DNA of 64,000 nucleotides from assembly GCA_947501695.1 (NCBI GenBank), contig CANMWO010000002.1:496001-560000 (forward strand), in the 5' to 3' direction. A program made the translations under genes and the position numbers. The notes under the pieces are model-generated. The model searched no databases. It worked only from the letters and a program-made list of their open reading frames with translations, and had not been told where the DNA came from. This DNA comes from an uncultured Sphingomonadaceae bacterium. Lineage in GTDB: Bacteria > Pseudomonadota > Alphaproteobacteria > Sphingomonadales > Sphingomonadaceae. Below, one piece after another: positions 43,092 through 52,277 of the stretch. Every line of letters starts with the position of its first letter. Position 1 is the stretch's first letter.

Positions 43092-45692
43092 TTAGAGCGA
43101 ACAACTCGCTTCTCCCGAATTTTCGACAATCATGATTTTTGACAGCGAAACAATGAATGCCCCTTCGCTACGCAAATTGAAAGGCGATGCGATGCGACTC
43201 ATATCCGCGCCTGCTTCACCCATGCAGCTGAGCTTGATGTTAGCGGTTTTCCAGCCTTTGCCTGCAGCCGCTTTCATGCCATCTGTCACATCGATTAAGC
43301 CATCGCAGGGCTCGTCTGCCTTGCACGTTCCACCGAGCATGACGGCACCTGCCGGTGCGCTTTCCACCCTATAGTCAAACTGAACTGCCATATCACCATT
43401 CGCCTGCCGCGAAATATCAACCGGATTGGTTGAAATCAGGAAGGAAGCAGGGCCGGTCCAGGTTAACTGCCGCACATCCTCCTGCGCCGCGCGGTCTGTT
43501 GCGACAATGTCCAGTGTTTCGGCCAGCGATTTGCCGCGACTGTCACCCAGCGCGCGATAACCACGCGCATCTACGGCGCCCATCACCCAAGGTGACTGCG
43601 CAACACCAGCCATCATCATCGATGTGATGTCGGATTTTGTAGCACCGGCCAGCTCTTCACTCTCGCTCAGCAAATCTACATTCCCAGGCTGCGCATAGCT
43701 TAGACCATAACCAAAAGCGAAGAGCGGCGCGTAATCCGCATCCCCTTTATTCACTCCGGTTTGATAAGAGGAATTGGGCCAGGAGAAACTCAGCTTTCCT
43801 TTGAAATCATAACCTGGCTTACCATCCGTTCCGGCAACCAGCACATCCGCAACACCTTGCCCCGCCGTCCCCGGCAACCAAGCCGCAACAAACGCATCAG
43901 CGGCGTTGAGTTCAGGGTTTGTCCACATCGGTCTTCCGGACAAAAACACCGCCACTGTGGGAATTCCCAACGCTTTATATTTTTTCAGCTGCTCGAGCGG
44001 TTCCGTCGGTTCGAAATCCACATGCGGGCGGTCACCCTGAAACTCTGCATAAGGGTCTTCCCCAAAGACCACAATTGCGACATCTGGTTTCACCGCAAAA
44101 GATCCATCATCGCTCAAGACAGCTTTGCCGCCAGAGGCTTCAATCGCTTGCTTCAATCCCGCAAAGACAGAGTAGCCTTTTGGGAAATGACTGTTCTCAT
44201 TGCCGGTTCCCTGCCAGCTAAGCGTCCATCCGCCAGATTGCTTGCCAATATTATCCGCACCATCGCCGGTGACCAGCACATTGGCACCCGCTTTTATCGG
44301 CAGAAGACTGCTCTCATTTTTGAGCAATACCAGAGACTCGCGAACCGCCTGCCGCGCAACATCCATGCTGGACGCAGAACCCAACTGATCCCATTTTCCA
44401 GCCAACGCCCGGCTCGATGGACGGCCTGCTTCAAACAGGCCAGAGCGCAACTTTACCCGTAATATCCGGGCAACCGCTTCGTCCAGACGCGCTTTGCCAA
44501 TCTCGCCAGAATTCACTTGCGCTAAGGTATTCTTATATAGTTCTTTCCAGGTATCCGGCGCCATGAACATATCGAGCCCAGCGTTGAAAGACGCTGCACA
44601 ACTCGTTGGCTTGCAACCTGCGACCTGCCCGTGGCCATTCCAGTCACCGACCACAAAACCATCAAAGCCCATCCGGCCGCGGAGCACATCCGTTAGCATA
44701 GGTTTGAAACCATGCATTTTTTCGCCATGCCAGCTATTATATGACGCCATTACTACCTGTACGCCCGTTTCAATTGCCGGGACATAGCCAGATGCCTGCA
44801 GATCGCGCAGGTCAACTTCGCTCATCAAATTGTCGCCCTGATCTTTGCCTGCGACGGTGCCGCCGTCACCAACAAAATGTTTCACTGTTGCGACGAGATT
44901 ACCACCGGTTAGAAAATCATTGTCACCGGGCCGCCCCTGAATTCCAGCAACCAATCGCGGCGCGAACGTCGCAACGATTTCCGGGTCTTCCGAATAGCTT
45001 TCATACGTCCGGCCCCAGCGATCATCGCGCACCACCGCGATGGTCGGCGCAAAGGTCCAATCCTGTCCGGTGATACGAATTTCTTCTGCCGTCACCCGGC
45101 CGATTTCTTCCATCAGATCAGGATTATTGGCCGCGCCCAGCCCGATATTATGCGGGAAAATAGTCGCGCCAATGATGTTATTATGGCCATGAACCGCATC
45201 TGTGCCCCACAACACCGGAATGCCGAGGCCGCCATCGCTGGTGTCGATAGATGCATCCCAAAATTCATCCGCCAGCGCCAGCCAGGCCTGCGGTGTTGTC
45301 CGATTATTTCCACCTGGAGCACTGTTGCCGCCGTTGAGAACCGAACCAAGATTAAATTTTTTAACATCGGCAGGCGTAACCGAACCAATATCCGCCTGAA
45401 TCACCTGACCGACTTTTTCTTCGACCGTCATTTTTGCAAGCAAATCCGCAATGCGCCTCTCTATCGCCGGATTGACAGCGATTGGCGATTGGCTCTTTGG
45501 CCAGTTTTCAGGGTTGATCGTTGGCTTCGTTTTGACAGCAGCTGTCGCCGCTGGCTCGGCAATATTTTCGACGTTGGCCGCATTGGCAGCACAACCGGAA
45601 AGCAACACAGCCGAGATGGCAAGAAACGAACTAGCAAGGGCAGCCGGCTTCCTGCTCCGATCCTTTGCTTTGGAGGATAGAGTATCAGCCAT
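43092..45692 (-). CDS. GH3 exo-beta-glucosidase (ExoP type) lipoprotein
   Basis: An 866-residue protein with a lipobox (AVLLSGCAAN). AAGGAG precedes the ATG at 45692. The GH3 barrel contains EEKVGQVIQADIGSV, GTDAVHGHNN, DDRWGRTYES, KHFVGDGGT and the nucleophile Asp in VVGDWNGHG (about residue 347). The C-terminal sandwich (LLPIKAGANVLVTGDGADNI; FLSGRPMWTNPELN; FAFGYGLSY) is followed by about 150 extra residues forming a galactose-binding-like beta-sandwich with four Cys (GTCKADEPCDG, LSCMG). This is the ExoP/barley ExoI-like exo-1,3/1,4-beta-glucanase subgroup. It lies downstream of the large TonB receptor on the same strand, separated by a strong hairpin. Confidence 0.9.
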   Translation of the reverse strand: MADTLSSKAKDRSRKPAALASSFLAISAVLLSGCAANAANVENIAEPAATAAVKTKPTINPENWPKSQSPIAVNPAIERRIADLLAKMTVEEKVGQVIQADIGSVTPADVKKFNLGSVLNGGNSAPGGNNRTTPQAWLALADEFWDASIDTSDGGLGIPVLWGTDAVHGHNNIIGATIFPHNIGLGAANNPDLMEEIGRVTAEEIRITGQDWTFAPTIAVVRDDRWGRTYESYSEDPEIVATFAPRLVAGIQGRPGDNDFLTGGNLVATVKHFVGDGGTVAGKDQGDNLMSEVDLRDLQASGYVPAIETGVQVVMASYNSWHGEKMHGFKPMLTDVLRGRMGFDGFVVGDWNGHGQVAGCKPTSCAASFNAGLDMFMAPDTWKELYKNTLAQVNSGEIGKARLDEAVARILRVKLRSGLFEAGRPSSRALAGKWDQLGSASSMDVARQAVRESLVLLKNESSLLPIKAGANVLVTGDGADNIGKQSGGWTLSWQGTGNENSHFPKGYSVFAGLKQAIEASGGKAVLSDDGSFAVKPDVAIVVFGEDPYAEFQGDRPHVDFEPTEPLEQLKKYKALGIPTVAVFLSGRPMWTNPELNAADAFVAAWLPGTAGQGVADVLVAGTDGKPGYDFKGKLSFSWPNSSYQTGVNKGDADYAPLFAFGYGLSYAQPGNVDLLSESEELAGATKSDITSMMMAGVAQSPWVMGAVDARGYRALGDSRGKSLAETLDIVATDRAAQEDVRQLTWTGPASFLISTNPVDISRQANGDMAVQFDYRVESAPAGAVMLGGTCKADEPCDGLIDVTDGMKAAAGKGWKTANIKLSCMGEAGADMSRIASPFNLRSEGAFIVSLSKIMIVENSGEASCSL

Positions 45693-45750
45693 ATATGCTC
45701 CTTCGATCAGTCGATATCACTTATCAAATTATAATGTTGTGACCAACGCG

Positions 45751-45789
45751 AATGTGAGACCCCTAGGGAGAACGGCGGGGTCTCACATT
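45751..45789. terminator. Very stable hairpin between TonB receptor and GH3 genes
   Basis: AATGTGAGACCCC (45751-45763) and GGGGTCTCACATT (45777-45789) form a perfect 13-pair stem, extendable with a one-base bulge through flanking CGCG. No T run follows on either strand. It sits 22 bases past the TonB receptor stop and about 60 bases before the GH3 start codon. It may be a partial terminator or an mRNA-stabilising element that sets different levels of the two products. Confidence 0.6.
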
Positions 45790-45810
45790 TCGCGCGGGTG
45801 TGCTGCTCGA

Positions 45811-48800
45811 TCAGAAAGAGAAACGGGCAACAAATGTAAAGCGCCGGTCATTCGAGAAATAAGAGCGCGGTGTAAGCACCCGATCTCCAAATCCGGATCC
45901 GTCAGGCGCATCGACCTGCGCGCGCGTGACCGTTGTTTCATTCAGCAAATTGACGGCCTGTACCCCGATTTTCACATGTTCATTGATCGTGTAGAAAATC
46001 GAACCGTCCAGCTGCCCCGAAGCATCCTGCCAGATTGGTGAGAACGGGAAGATCACATCCCGCGTCGTCAGCAGATAACGGGATCGCCAGCTGTAAGCCA
46101 CACGTGCCGAGATACCATATTTGTCATACAGCAGCGCCGCGTTGAAATTATGCTTGGACAGACCTTGCAACGGCAGATTGTTGATGGTCGGCGCAGGTTG
46201 AACGCCATTTACTGCTGTTGGATTCAAGTTCGAATTCGGAATATCCGAAGAGTCGATATAGGTATAATTTCCCTGGAAACCAAAGCCAGACAAAGGTCCG
46301 GGAAGGAAATCATAGAATTGGTTATAAGCCAATTCAACGCCTTTGACCGTCCCGCTGCCCGTATTGAACGGTCCAGCAACCAATACATCGGTCGTTAGGC
46401 CAGCGCTGTTAGTTGCGGAGACGATTTCGCTGCTTGAGGTTATTACATTTTTCAAATCTTTAAGAAACAGCGATGCCGTCACAGAACCCGTCGCATTAAA
46501 ATAATATTCCGCTGACAAATCCCAGTTCACCGCCTCTACGGGTCGTAGATTTGGGTTGCCCACGTCAGCCTTGAATAAGGGCCCATTTGCTAAATCGCCG
46601 CCACCAACAACCAGATTGGTAATATTTTGCTGTGCGACAAAGAAGTTTCGAGTCAGACCTAATTCCGGACGACTAATACCTTTCGAGACACCAAAGCGGA
46701 AAATCAATTCATCCGTGACAGCCAGTTTGAGATTCAAACTGGGCAGCCAGTTGTTGAAAGAGCTCTGCGCCGTATCTGGAATGGCAACGCCGTCTGCAAA
46801 TGCAAGAGCCAATGCCTGCCGCTCTGGCGAAAGGAGGCAAAACTCCTCTGGGTTTGGTGTAGGAATCGAACAATCGCCGGAGAATACATCGCCGGCCGTC
46901 GGTGTTTCAAAAGCACCGCGCGTCTGGAACTTTGTATTCACATAACGCAGACCGATATTGCCATTGAAACGCATCCCCCCAAAAATATCATCAGATCCGA
47001 AATCCAACCTCAAATAAGATGCGAAGGTTTCTTCCCGCGTCTCATTTGTTTCACCCTGCGTGAACGGCGTCCCATCGATGACATTGCTACGCTGCGCCAA
47101 TGGCCGCCAACCGGCGTTAGTCCATTGATTATTGATATTGATCAGATCGGTGGACGTTGATCCATCCCGATAGCCGGAAATAATGTCCCCGCCGTAATAA
47201 AGCGCAGCACTTGGTTGACTAGCATCGCCGCGCTGGAAATTCGGGAACGCGAAATTATCGACTGGGCTGCCTTGAACGTCTCCGAAGAATACCGGTCCGG
47301 TAGATCCGTTCCAGATTTCGCTGAGCACACCCCAATTATAGACCGAAAAACGCGTTGTCTGCTCACGGGACGAGAAACGACCGCCAGCGCTAATTTTGCG
47401 CAGAAAGCTATCATCGTCAAATTCATAATCAACATCGCCGCGGAATGCGAATTCGTCACCCTCGCTATCTTCCAGATGATCCATAGCTGCCCGATAGAAG
47501 CTGTGAGTCGGATCTGAGAAATAGTCAGCAATAGCTGAACCATCTGGTGTTGGAGCGCTAAACTGGACATCTGGAATGCCGCCTGCGTTGATATCAATAG
47601 TTGAATTGGCAAACGTGCTACCAAAGATCGAGAAGTCGAGGTTCTCAGTAGTGGACTTGACATATTGCGCATCAAAATTGAACGAGAGCCGGTCCGTCGG
47701 ATAAAATTCCAAATTCAAGGAGATATCTTGAGTGGAGGACTCTTGTTCAACTGACCGGCGAGCGAGCGTATGCTGAAAACCGTTGAGCGGAACACAATTA
47801 TCAAATTGACCTGCCGGACAATTGGCGGCTGAGCGCCAGCCAGCAGTGTCGGTCAGAACACCATCCGTGAATTGCCCTGATTCATCAAAGCCGAATGTCG
47901 TTCCAGGAACAGGACGCGTTGTGTAGGCTTGATCAGCGGTTGCCTCAAACGTCCGCTCTGTCCAAGCCTGCTTGGCTTCAACTCGCAAGAACTCAAAAGT
48001 GGCCTTAGCATCGCCGGAATTACTTTCCCATTGCAACGCACCGCCATAGGATTGACGCTCCCGGTCAAAATCCTGCGAGCGCACGCCAGCGCCGCGTGGA
48101 ATAAGGAGAGTCCGTGTCGGATCAATATCATTGCGGAATGTGTAGTCCGTGATTTGCGTGCCGTTGTTACGAGAGAATAGCTCGGACTGCGAATAGTTTA
48201 GCATCAGCCCAATATCTCCGATACCGCTACTCCAAACATTACTGGCGTAGAGCGAGAAAGACGGCGACCATTTTTTCCGCAAGTCGCCATAATTTGCTTC
48301 AACAGAACCCGACAGCACCAGCTCGCGCTTATCGAAAGGCTTGCGTGTCCGCAGATCAACAGAACCAGCCAGACCACCTTCGATCATATCAGCTGTCTGC
48401 TGCTTGAAAACGTTGACCGCACCCAAAAGCTCTGGAGAGACATCGTTGAAGCCCAATGCGCGGCCGTTGTTAGCCGAGAATGTATCCCGACCATTAAGTT
48501 CGGAACGCACAAATGTCAGACCGCGAATAACAACGCCCGCGCCTTCAACCGAAAAATGATCAGGATCATCAGCGGCAGCAAAGCGGCTGATGGAAATCCC
48601 GGGGATACGCTGCAAGGTTTCAGTAACCGAACGATCAGGCAATTGACCGATGTCTTCTGCCGTAATCGAATCAACAAATGTATCCGCAGTCCGCTTAATT
48701 TCTTGGGAGGATTTAATACTCTGACGAATACCAGTGACGATGATTTCGTCATCCGCCTCGTCCGTTTGCTCGGTGCTCGCATCTTGGGCCATCGCTGGCT

Positions 48801-48900
48801 GCGTGGCTACACAGCAAAGGGCAATCGCTGATACCGACGACAGGATTGTGCTCGGCCGAACCGTGCGCGAATGTGCCTCAACAGCATTAAATTTCTTCAA
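45811..48900 (-). CDS. Large TonB-dependent receptor (TonB-Xanth-Caul type)
   Basis: I place the start at TTG 48900 because GGGGAGGG is five bases upstream; the in-frame ATG at 48963 lacks a site. The 1029-residue product has a signal peptide (SSVSAIALCCVATQPAMAQ), a TonB-box region (DDEIIVTGIRQSIKSSQEIK) and a plug with QLPDRSVTETLQRIPGISI and GVVIRGLTFVRSELNGRDTF. A long barrel ends in FTFVARFSF. This is the TIGR01782-type family that imports oligosaccharides in Caulobacter, Xanthomonas and sphingomonads. Its promoter candidate TTGTCA-N17-TCTAAT overlaps the operator at 48990-49001. It is divergent from the halogenase genes and upstream of a GH3 gene. Confidence 0.92.
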   Translation of the reverse strand: MKKFNAVEAHSRTVRPSTILSSVSAIALCCVATQPAMAQDASTEQTDEADDEIIVTGIRQSIKSSQEIKRTADTFVDSITAEDIGQLPDRSVTETLQRIPGISISRFAAADDPDHFSVEGAGVVIRGLTFVRSELNGRDTFSANNGRALGFNDVSPELLGAVNVFKQQTADMIEGGLAGSVDLRTRKPFDKRELVLSGSVEANYGDLRKKWSPSFSLYASNVWSSGIGDIGLMLNYSQSELFSRNNGTQITDYTFRNDIDPTRTLLIPRGAGVRSQDFDRERQSYGGALQWESNSGDAKATFEFLRVEAKQAWTERTFEATADQAYTTRPVPGTTFGFDESGQFTDGVLTDTAGWRSAANCPAGQFDNCVPLNGFQHTLARRSVEQESSTQDISLNLEFYPTDRLSFNFDAQYVKSTTENLDFSIFGSTFANSTIDINAGGIPDVQFSAPTPDGSAIADYFSDPTHSFYRAAMDHLEDSEGDEFAFRGDVDYEFDDDSFLRKISAGGRFSSREQTTRFSVYNWGVLSEIWNGSTGPVFFGDVQGSPVDNFAFPNFQRGDASQPSAALYYGGDIISGYRDGSTSTDLININNQWTNAGWRPLAQRSNVIDGTPFTQGETNETREETFASYLRLDFGSDDIFGGMRFNGNIGLRYVNTKFQTRGAFETPTAGDVFSGDCSIPTPNPEEFCLLSPERQALALAFADGVAIPDTAQSSFNNWLPSLNLKLAVTDELIFRFGVSKGISRPELGLTRNFFVAQQNITNLVVGGGDLANGPLFKADVGNPNLRPVEAVNWDLSAEYYFNATGSVTASLFLKDLKNVITSSSEIVSATNSAGLTTDVLVAGPFNTGSGTVKGVELAYNQFYDFLPGPLSGFGFQGNYTYIDSSDIPNSNLNPTAVNGVQPAPTINNLPLQGLSKHNFNAALLYDKYGISARVAYSWRSRYLLTTRDVIFPFSPIWQDASGQLDGSIFYTINEHVKIGVQAVNLLNETTVTRAQVDAPDGSGFGDRVLTPRSYFSNDRRFTFVARFSF

Positions 48901-48989
48901 ATTACCCTCCCCAATTTCAACCCCGGACCGACTTTTTGCAGTCAATTTCGGTGGTTCTGGCATAAATTAGATTATGCTCGATTCTCTAT

Positions 48990-49001
48990 GACAAGCTTGT
49001 C
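48990..49001. promoter_or_regulatory. LacI-type operator (TonB receptor side)
   Basis: GACAAGCTTGTC, a perfect palindrome. Its right half on the minus strand forms the TTGTCA -35 box of the TonB receptor promoter. Confidence 0.8.
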
Positions 49002-49023
49002 ATTTTCCGTCTTCTCCCGAAAT

Positions 49024-49035
49024 GACAAGCTTGTC
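49024..49035. promoter_or_regulatory. LacI-type operator (halogenase side)
   Basis: A second identical GACAAGCTTGTC. The 34-base distance is about three helical turns, allowing two repressor dimers on one DNA face. Confidence 0.8.
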
Positions 49036-49209
49036 AATGGCGGAATGTCAAGATATTCATAAAAATGCAATGGATCAGATCAAGCGTTGCCATTTAGCAA
49101 CATTTGCTCTTATGCTGTGCATATCAGGGAAGTCGGGGCATCACCTGTCGACGGAATATGCTTTCAACTGCATAATCCGTATACAATTAGGTGAAAGAAA
49201 AAAGATAAG

Positions 49210-50751
49210 ATGCGACAAGAAACGGGACAGGCGATTGAAAGAATCGTGATTGTGGGCGGTGGCACCGCCGGCTGGATGACAGCCGCAGCCCTTGCGCATA
49301 AGCTGTCTGGGACTGGCACTTCAATCACTCTGGTCGAGTCAGCCGAGATCGGCACTGTGGGTGTTGGTGAAGCCACCCTGCCCCACATCCGGTTCTTCAA
49401 TCAGACACTTGGCATTGACGAGGCCACGTTGATGGCCCGAACCAGCGCAACATTTAAACTGGGCATCGAATTTTGCGACTGGGGCAAAATCGGTGATCGC
49501 TATATCCATCCCTTTGGCGACTATGGCGAACAAATAGGCCCGGCCGATTTCCATCACTACTGGGCGCGGATGCAAGCATTGGGTGATGCGCACAAACTGG
49601 ATGACTATAGCTATCCAGTGCGTGCGGCGGAGCACAATCGGTTCATGCTACCCGATCCTGATCCCAGTTCGATTTTCTCAACATTTTCCTACGCCTTTCA
49701 ATTTGATGCCAGTCAATATGCTGCTTTCCTCTCGAACTTTGCCCAGAGCAAAGGCGTCGAAAGGGTGGAAGGGAAAATCGTGAAAGCCGATAGCGATGGG
49801 ATAACCGGCAATATCGAATCGGTAACACTTGAAAATGGCAAGACGATAAGCGGAGACCTGTTTGTCGATTGCTCCGGTTTTCGCGGGTTGTTGATCGAAC
49901 AGCATCTGGAAACGGGCTATGATGACTGGAGCCATTATCTGCCCTGCAACCGCGCTGTCGCTGTTCCTTGCGAAGCCAGTGATCCGATCGGCCCCTATAC
50001 CAGAGCCACGGCGAGAACCGCTGGCTGGCAATGGCGTATTCCACTACAGCACCGGATCGGCAACGGCCATGTCTATTGCAATGAATATATCAGCGATGAT
50101 GAAGCGACGGCCCTACTGATGGATAATTTGGAAGGAAAGCCGCTCGGTGATCCCCGGCAGCTCTATTTCAAAACCGGCAAACGCCGCAAGCTTTGGAACA
50201 AAAATTGCGTTGCCATCGGCTTGTCTGGAGGGTTTCTGGAACCGCTCGAGTCCACCAGCATCCATTTGATCCAAAGCGGTATTACCTATCTGATCGAGCT
50301 GTTCCCGGACAAGCAATGCGATGCGATGGATGTGAACGAATATAATCGCGTGATGGATCTCGAATTTGACCGGATCCGCGATTTTCTAGTGCTGCATTAT
50401 GTCGCCAACCAGCGCGATGATGCCCCGATGTGGCGGGACCTGCGCAATATGGAGTGGCCGGACAGCCTGAAAGAGAAAGTCGATGCCTTCCGCCGGCGCG
50501 GGATCATTCCGGAATATGCGCACGGGCTTTTCCTCCCCGCCAGTTGGCTTGCTGTATTTGCCGGACAGAATATCATTCCCGATAGTTACGATCCCCGCGT
50601 CGACAAGATGACGACTGAAGAAATATCCGCGCGGTTCAATCTCGTGCGGGAGAAAATATCAAACGCGGTGCAGCATACCGGCCAGCATCTGGACTTCATC
50701 CAATCCTATGGGGCCGCGATTAACGGCAGTGCGGGAGCTGCCGCGCGTTGA
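49210..50751 (+). CDS. Flavin-dependent tryptophan-halogenase family protein 1
   Basis: A 513-residue FAD-dependent halogenase-like enzyme. It has the dinucleotide motif VGGGTAGWMTAA (residues 15-26), the catalytic Lys in ATFKLGIEF (K83), the GWQWRIPLQHR motif (W-x-W-x-I-P block that keeps monooxygenase activity away) and LEPLESTSIHLIQ with the conserved Glu/Ser. It would chlorinate or brominate an aromatic substrate using FADH2 from a separate reductase. Such genes sit beside TonB-Xanth-Caul receptors in Caulobacterales, Xanthomonas and sphingomonads. The Brevundimonas enzyme BrvH, from the same kind of context, brominates indole in vitro. The natural role is not known. It is the first of four overlapping genes. 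Confidence 0.88.
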   Translation: MRQETGQAIERIVIVGGGTAGWMTAAALAHKLSGTGTSITLVESAEIGTVGVGEATLPHIRFFNQTLGIDEATLMARTSATFKLGIEFCDWGKIGDRYIHPFGDYGEQIGPADFHHYWARMQALGDAHKLDDYSYPVRAAEHNRFMLPDPDPSSIFSTFSYAFQFDASQYAAFLSNFAQSKGVERVEGKIVKADSDGITGNIESVTLENGKTISGDLFVDCSGFRGLLIEQHLETGYDDWSHYLPCNRAVAVPCEASDPIGPYTRATARTAGWQWRIPLQHRIGNGHVYCNEYISDDEATALLMDNLEGKPLGDPRQLYFKTGKRRKLWNKNCVAIGLSGGFLEPLESTSIHLIQSGITYLIELFPDKQCDAMDVNEYNRVMDLEFDRIRDFLVLHYVANQRDDAPMWRDLRNMEWPDSLKEKVDAFRRRGIIPEYAHGLFLPASWLAVFAGQNIIPDSYDPRVDKMTTEEISARFNLVREKISNAVQHTGQHLDFIQSYGAAINGSAGAAAR

Positions 50752-52277
50752 CCAAAAGTCCAGCCATCTCGAGCATCGCTATCATTGGGTCCGGCATTAG
50801 CGCCTGGTCCATAGCAGCTCTGCTCGCCCAAGAATTACCATCGCATATCAATCTGGTGGTCGTCGAGGACGCATCAGAATCAAGCGCAGATCAATTTGGT
50901 CCTGCCATAACCATCGACTGTGACAGCGCTTTTCACGAGATGATTGGGTTGCATGATGCCGAACTGATAACACGCTGTGACGGCAACCTATCTTTGGGAA
51001 ACAGTCTTTCGGGTTGGCAAGGGGATGGGAGTCATTTTCTATCCGCACCATCCGGAAAGCTACCAGGCATTAATGGCGTTGCTTTCCATCATATTGTCTT
51101 GCGAGCCGCAATGGCCAAAGGGGAACCGGAAAAGCTTGCTGAAATCTATTCCGCTTTCCGCTTCCCTGCGCGAGCGGCTTTGGCCGGAAAACTGACGCAT
51201 GGTTCAACCGACCCGCAATCGCCGCGAACGATGTTGCGCCCCTCGATAAGCTTCGACGCATCGCTTTACGCCGCGTTGCTGAAAAAAAAAGCGCTTGCGG
51301 CCAAGTCGATCGATGTCCGCCAGAGCAAGGTCGACCAGATAGAAACGCTGGATGATGCCGGCCATATCGAGGCGATTGTTTTGGACAATGGCGAAAATAT
51401 TGTCGCGGATCTGTTTGTCGATGTGGATGGAACACTCTCAGCCGGATCGCAAGACGATCACATTGTTTCCATCTTGCCTTTTGACCGGATGATCAACAGC
51501 CAATTCCAGCGATCAGATCAAGATTCTCGTCCTTTCCCGTCGGCACAATCTCTGGATAATGCGGTCCTGTTTGAAACAGCCCTCCGCAACAGTGATTGCA
51601 AGACGCTGGTCTATGCTTCCGAGCGACTGGATGATCAGCAAGCCCAAGCGAGCCTCGGCGAACTGGACGCTTCCGCAACTCCTTTTGAATACGAACAACA
51701 GCGCAAAGCCCGACCTTGGTTAGCCAATATCGTGAGCGCCGGTAAAGCAGCTGGTCAGCTTGGCCCTTATCTATCCGCCGATTTCCGGTTGCTCCATCAA
51801 CAGGCGCTTAACCTGTCCCGGCTGATCCCAGTTTCAGAGCACATGACCGTCGAAGCCAGCGAATATAATCGACTGAACAAAATCACCTTTGAGCAATTGC
51901 GCGATTTCACTTTGCTGCCCTTTGTCTTGAACGGACGCTCCGATGACCTGTGGACCAAGTTGCGGGAAGCAGACCTACCCGAAAGCCTGAAAATCCGGCT
52001 GGAGCAATTTAAAAGCCGCGGCCGGTTCGTGACCTTTGACGGTGAACTTTTCGAAGAACAGCAATGGATCGACATGATGATCGGCTTTGGACTGATTCCC
52101 CAACGCCATGATCCGATGGCCCGCACGATTGACATGGCGCAAGTCGGACAATCGCTAGGCCGGATGGTCGATGCTTTCCAGCAGACCATCAACGCCATGC
52201 CCACCCATCCAGCCTATATGGATCAGCTTTTATCAGTCGCCACCAAAGAGCGACAATCGGGGAATGACAATCTATGA
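50748..52277 (+). CDS. Degenerate tryptophan-halogenase-like protein 2 (catalytic Lys lost)
   Basis: A 509-residue paralogue of its neighbours with a TTG start overlapping the previous stop (TTGA). The length and overall layout match (IAIIGSGISAWSIAALL; DNGENIVADLFVDVDG; LRDFTLLPFVLNG; MPTHPAYMDQL), but key residues differ. The G-G-G-T-A-G-W loop reads GSGISAW, the Lys position reads GNLSLG (S82 in place of Lys), and the W-x-W-x-I-P block is missing. It is therefore unlikely to halogenate. The frame is intact and tightly coupled to both neighbours, which argues for a retained non-catalytic role such as a partner subunit or substrate-binding protein rather than a dying gene. Confidence 0.8.
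   Translation: MTKSPAISSIAIIGSGISAWSIAALLAQELPSHINLVVVEDASESSADQFGPAITIDCDSAFHEMIGLHDAELITRCDGNLSLGNSLSGWQGDGSHFLSAPSGKLPGINGVAFHHIVLRAAMAKGEPEKLAEIYSAFRFPARAALAGKLTHGSTDPQSPRTMLRPSISFDASLYAALLKKKALAAKSIDVRQSKVDQIETLDDAGHIEAIVLDNGENIVADLFVDVDGTLSAGSQDDHIVSILPFDRMINSQFQRSDQDSRPFPSAQSLDNAVLFETALRNSDCKTLVYASERLDDQQAQASLGELDASATPFEYEQQRKARPWLANIVSAGKAAGQLGPYLSADFRLLHQQALNLSRLIPVSEHMTVEASEYNRLNKITFEQLRDFTLLPFVLNGRSDDLWTKLREADLPESLKIRLEQFKSRGRFVTFDGELFEEQQWIDMMIGFGLIPQRHDPMARTIDMAQVGQSLGRMVDAFQQTINAMPTHPAYMDQLLSVATKERQSGNDNL

Larger units (their letters stand above)
48901..49209. promoter_or_regulatory. Divergent control region with two operators (TonB receptor / halogenases)
   Basis: This 309-base region separates the TonB receptor start from the first halogenase. 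It holds two identical palindromes (48990-49001 and 49024-49035), 34 bases apart centre to centre. On the minus strand TTGTCA-N17-TCTAAT gives a good promoter for the receptor. The remaining part (49036-49209) shows only a weak TTGTCA-N17-TATTCA candidate for the halogenase side. Confidence 0.65.

Noticed and set aside
45730-45741. TATAATGTTGTG upstream of the GH3 gene as a tenth LacI operator
   Set aside because: Only 8 of 12 positions agree with the palindrome and the left half is poor; listed as a weak resemblance only.
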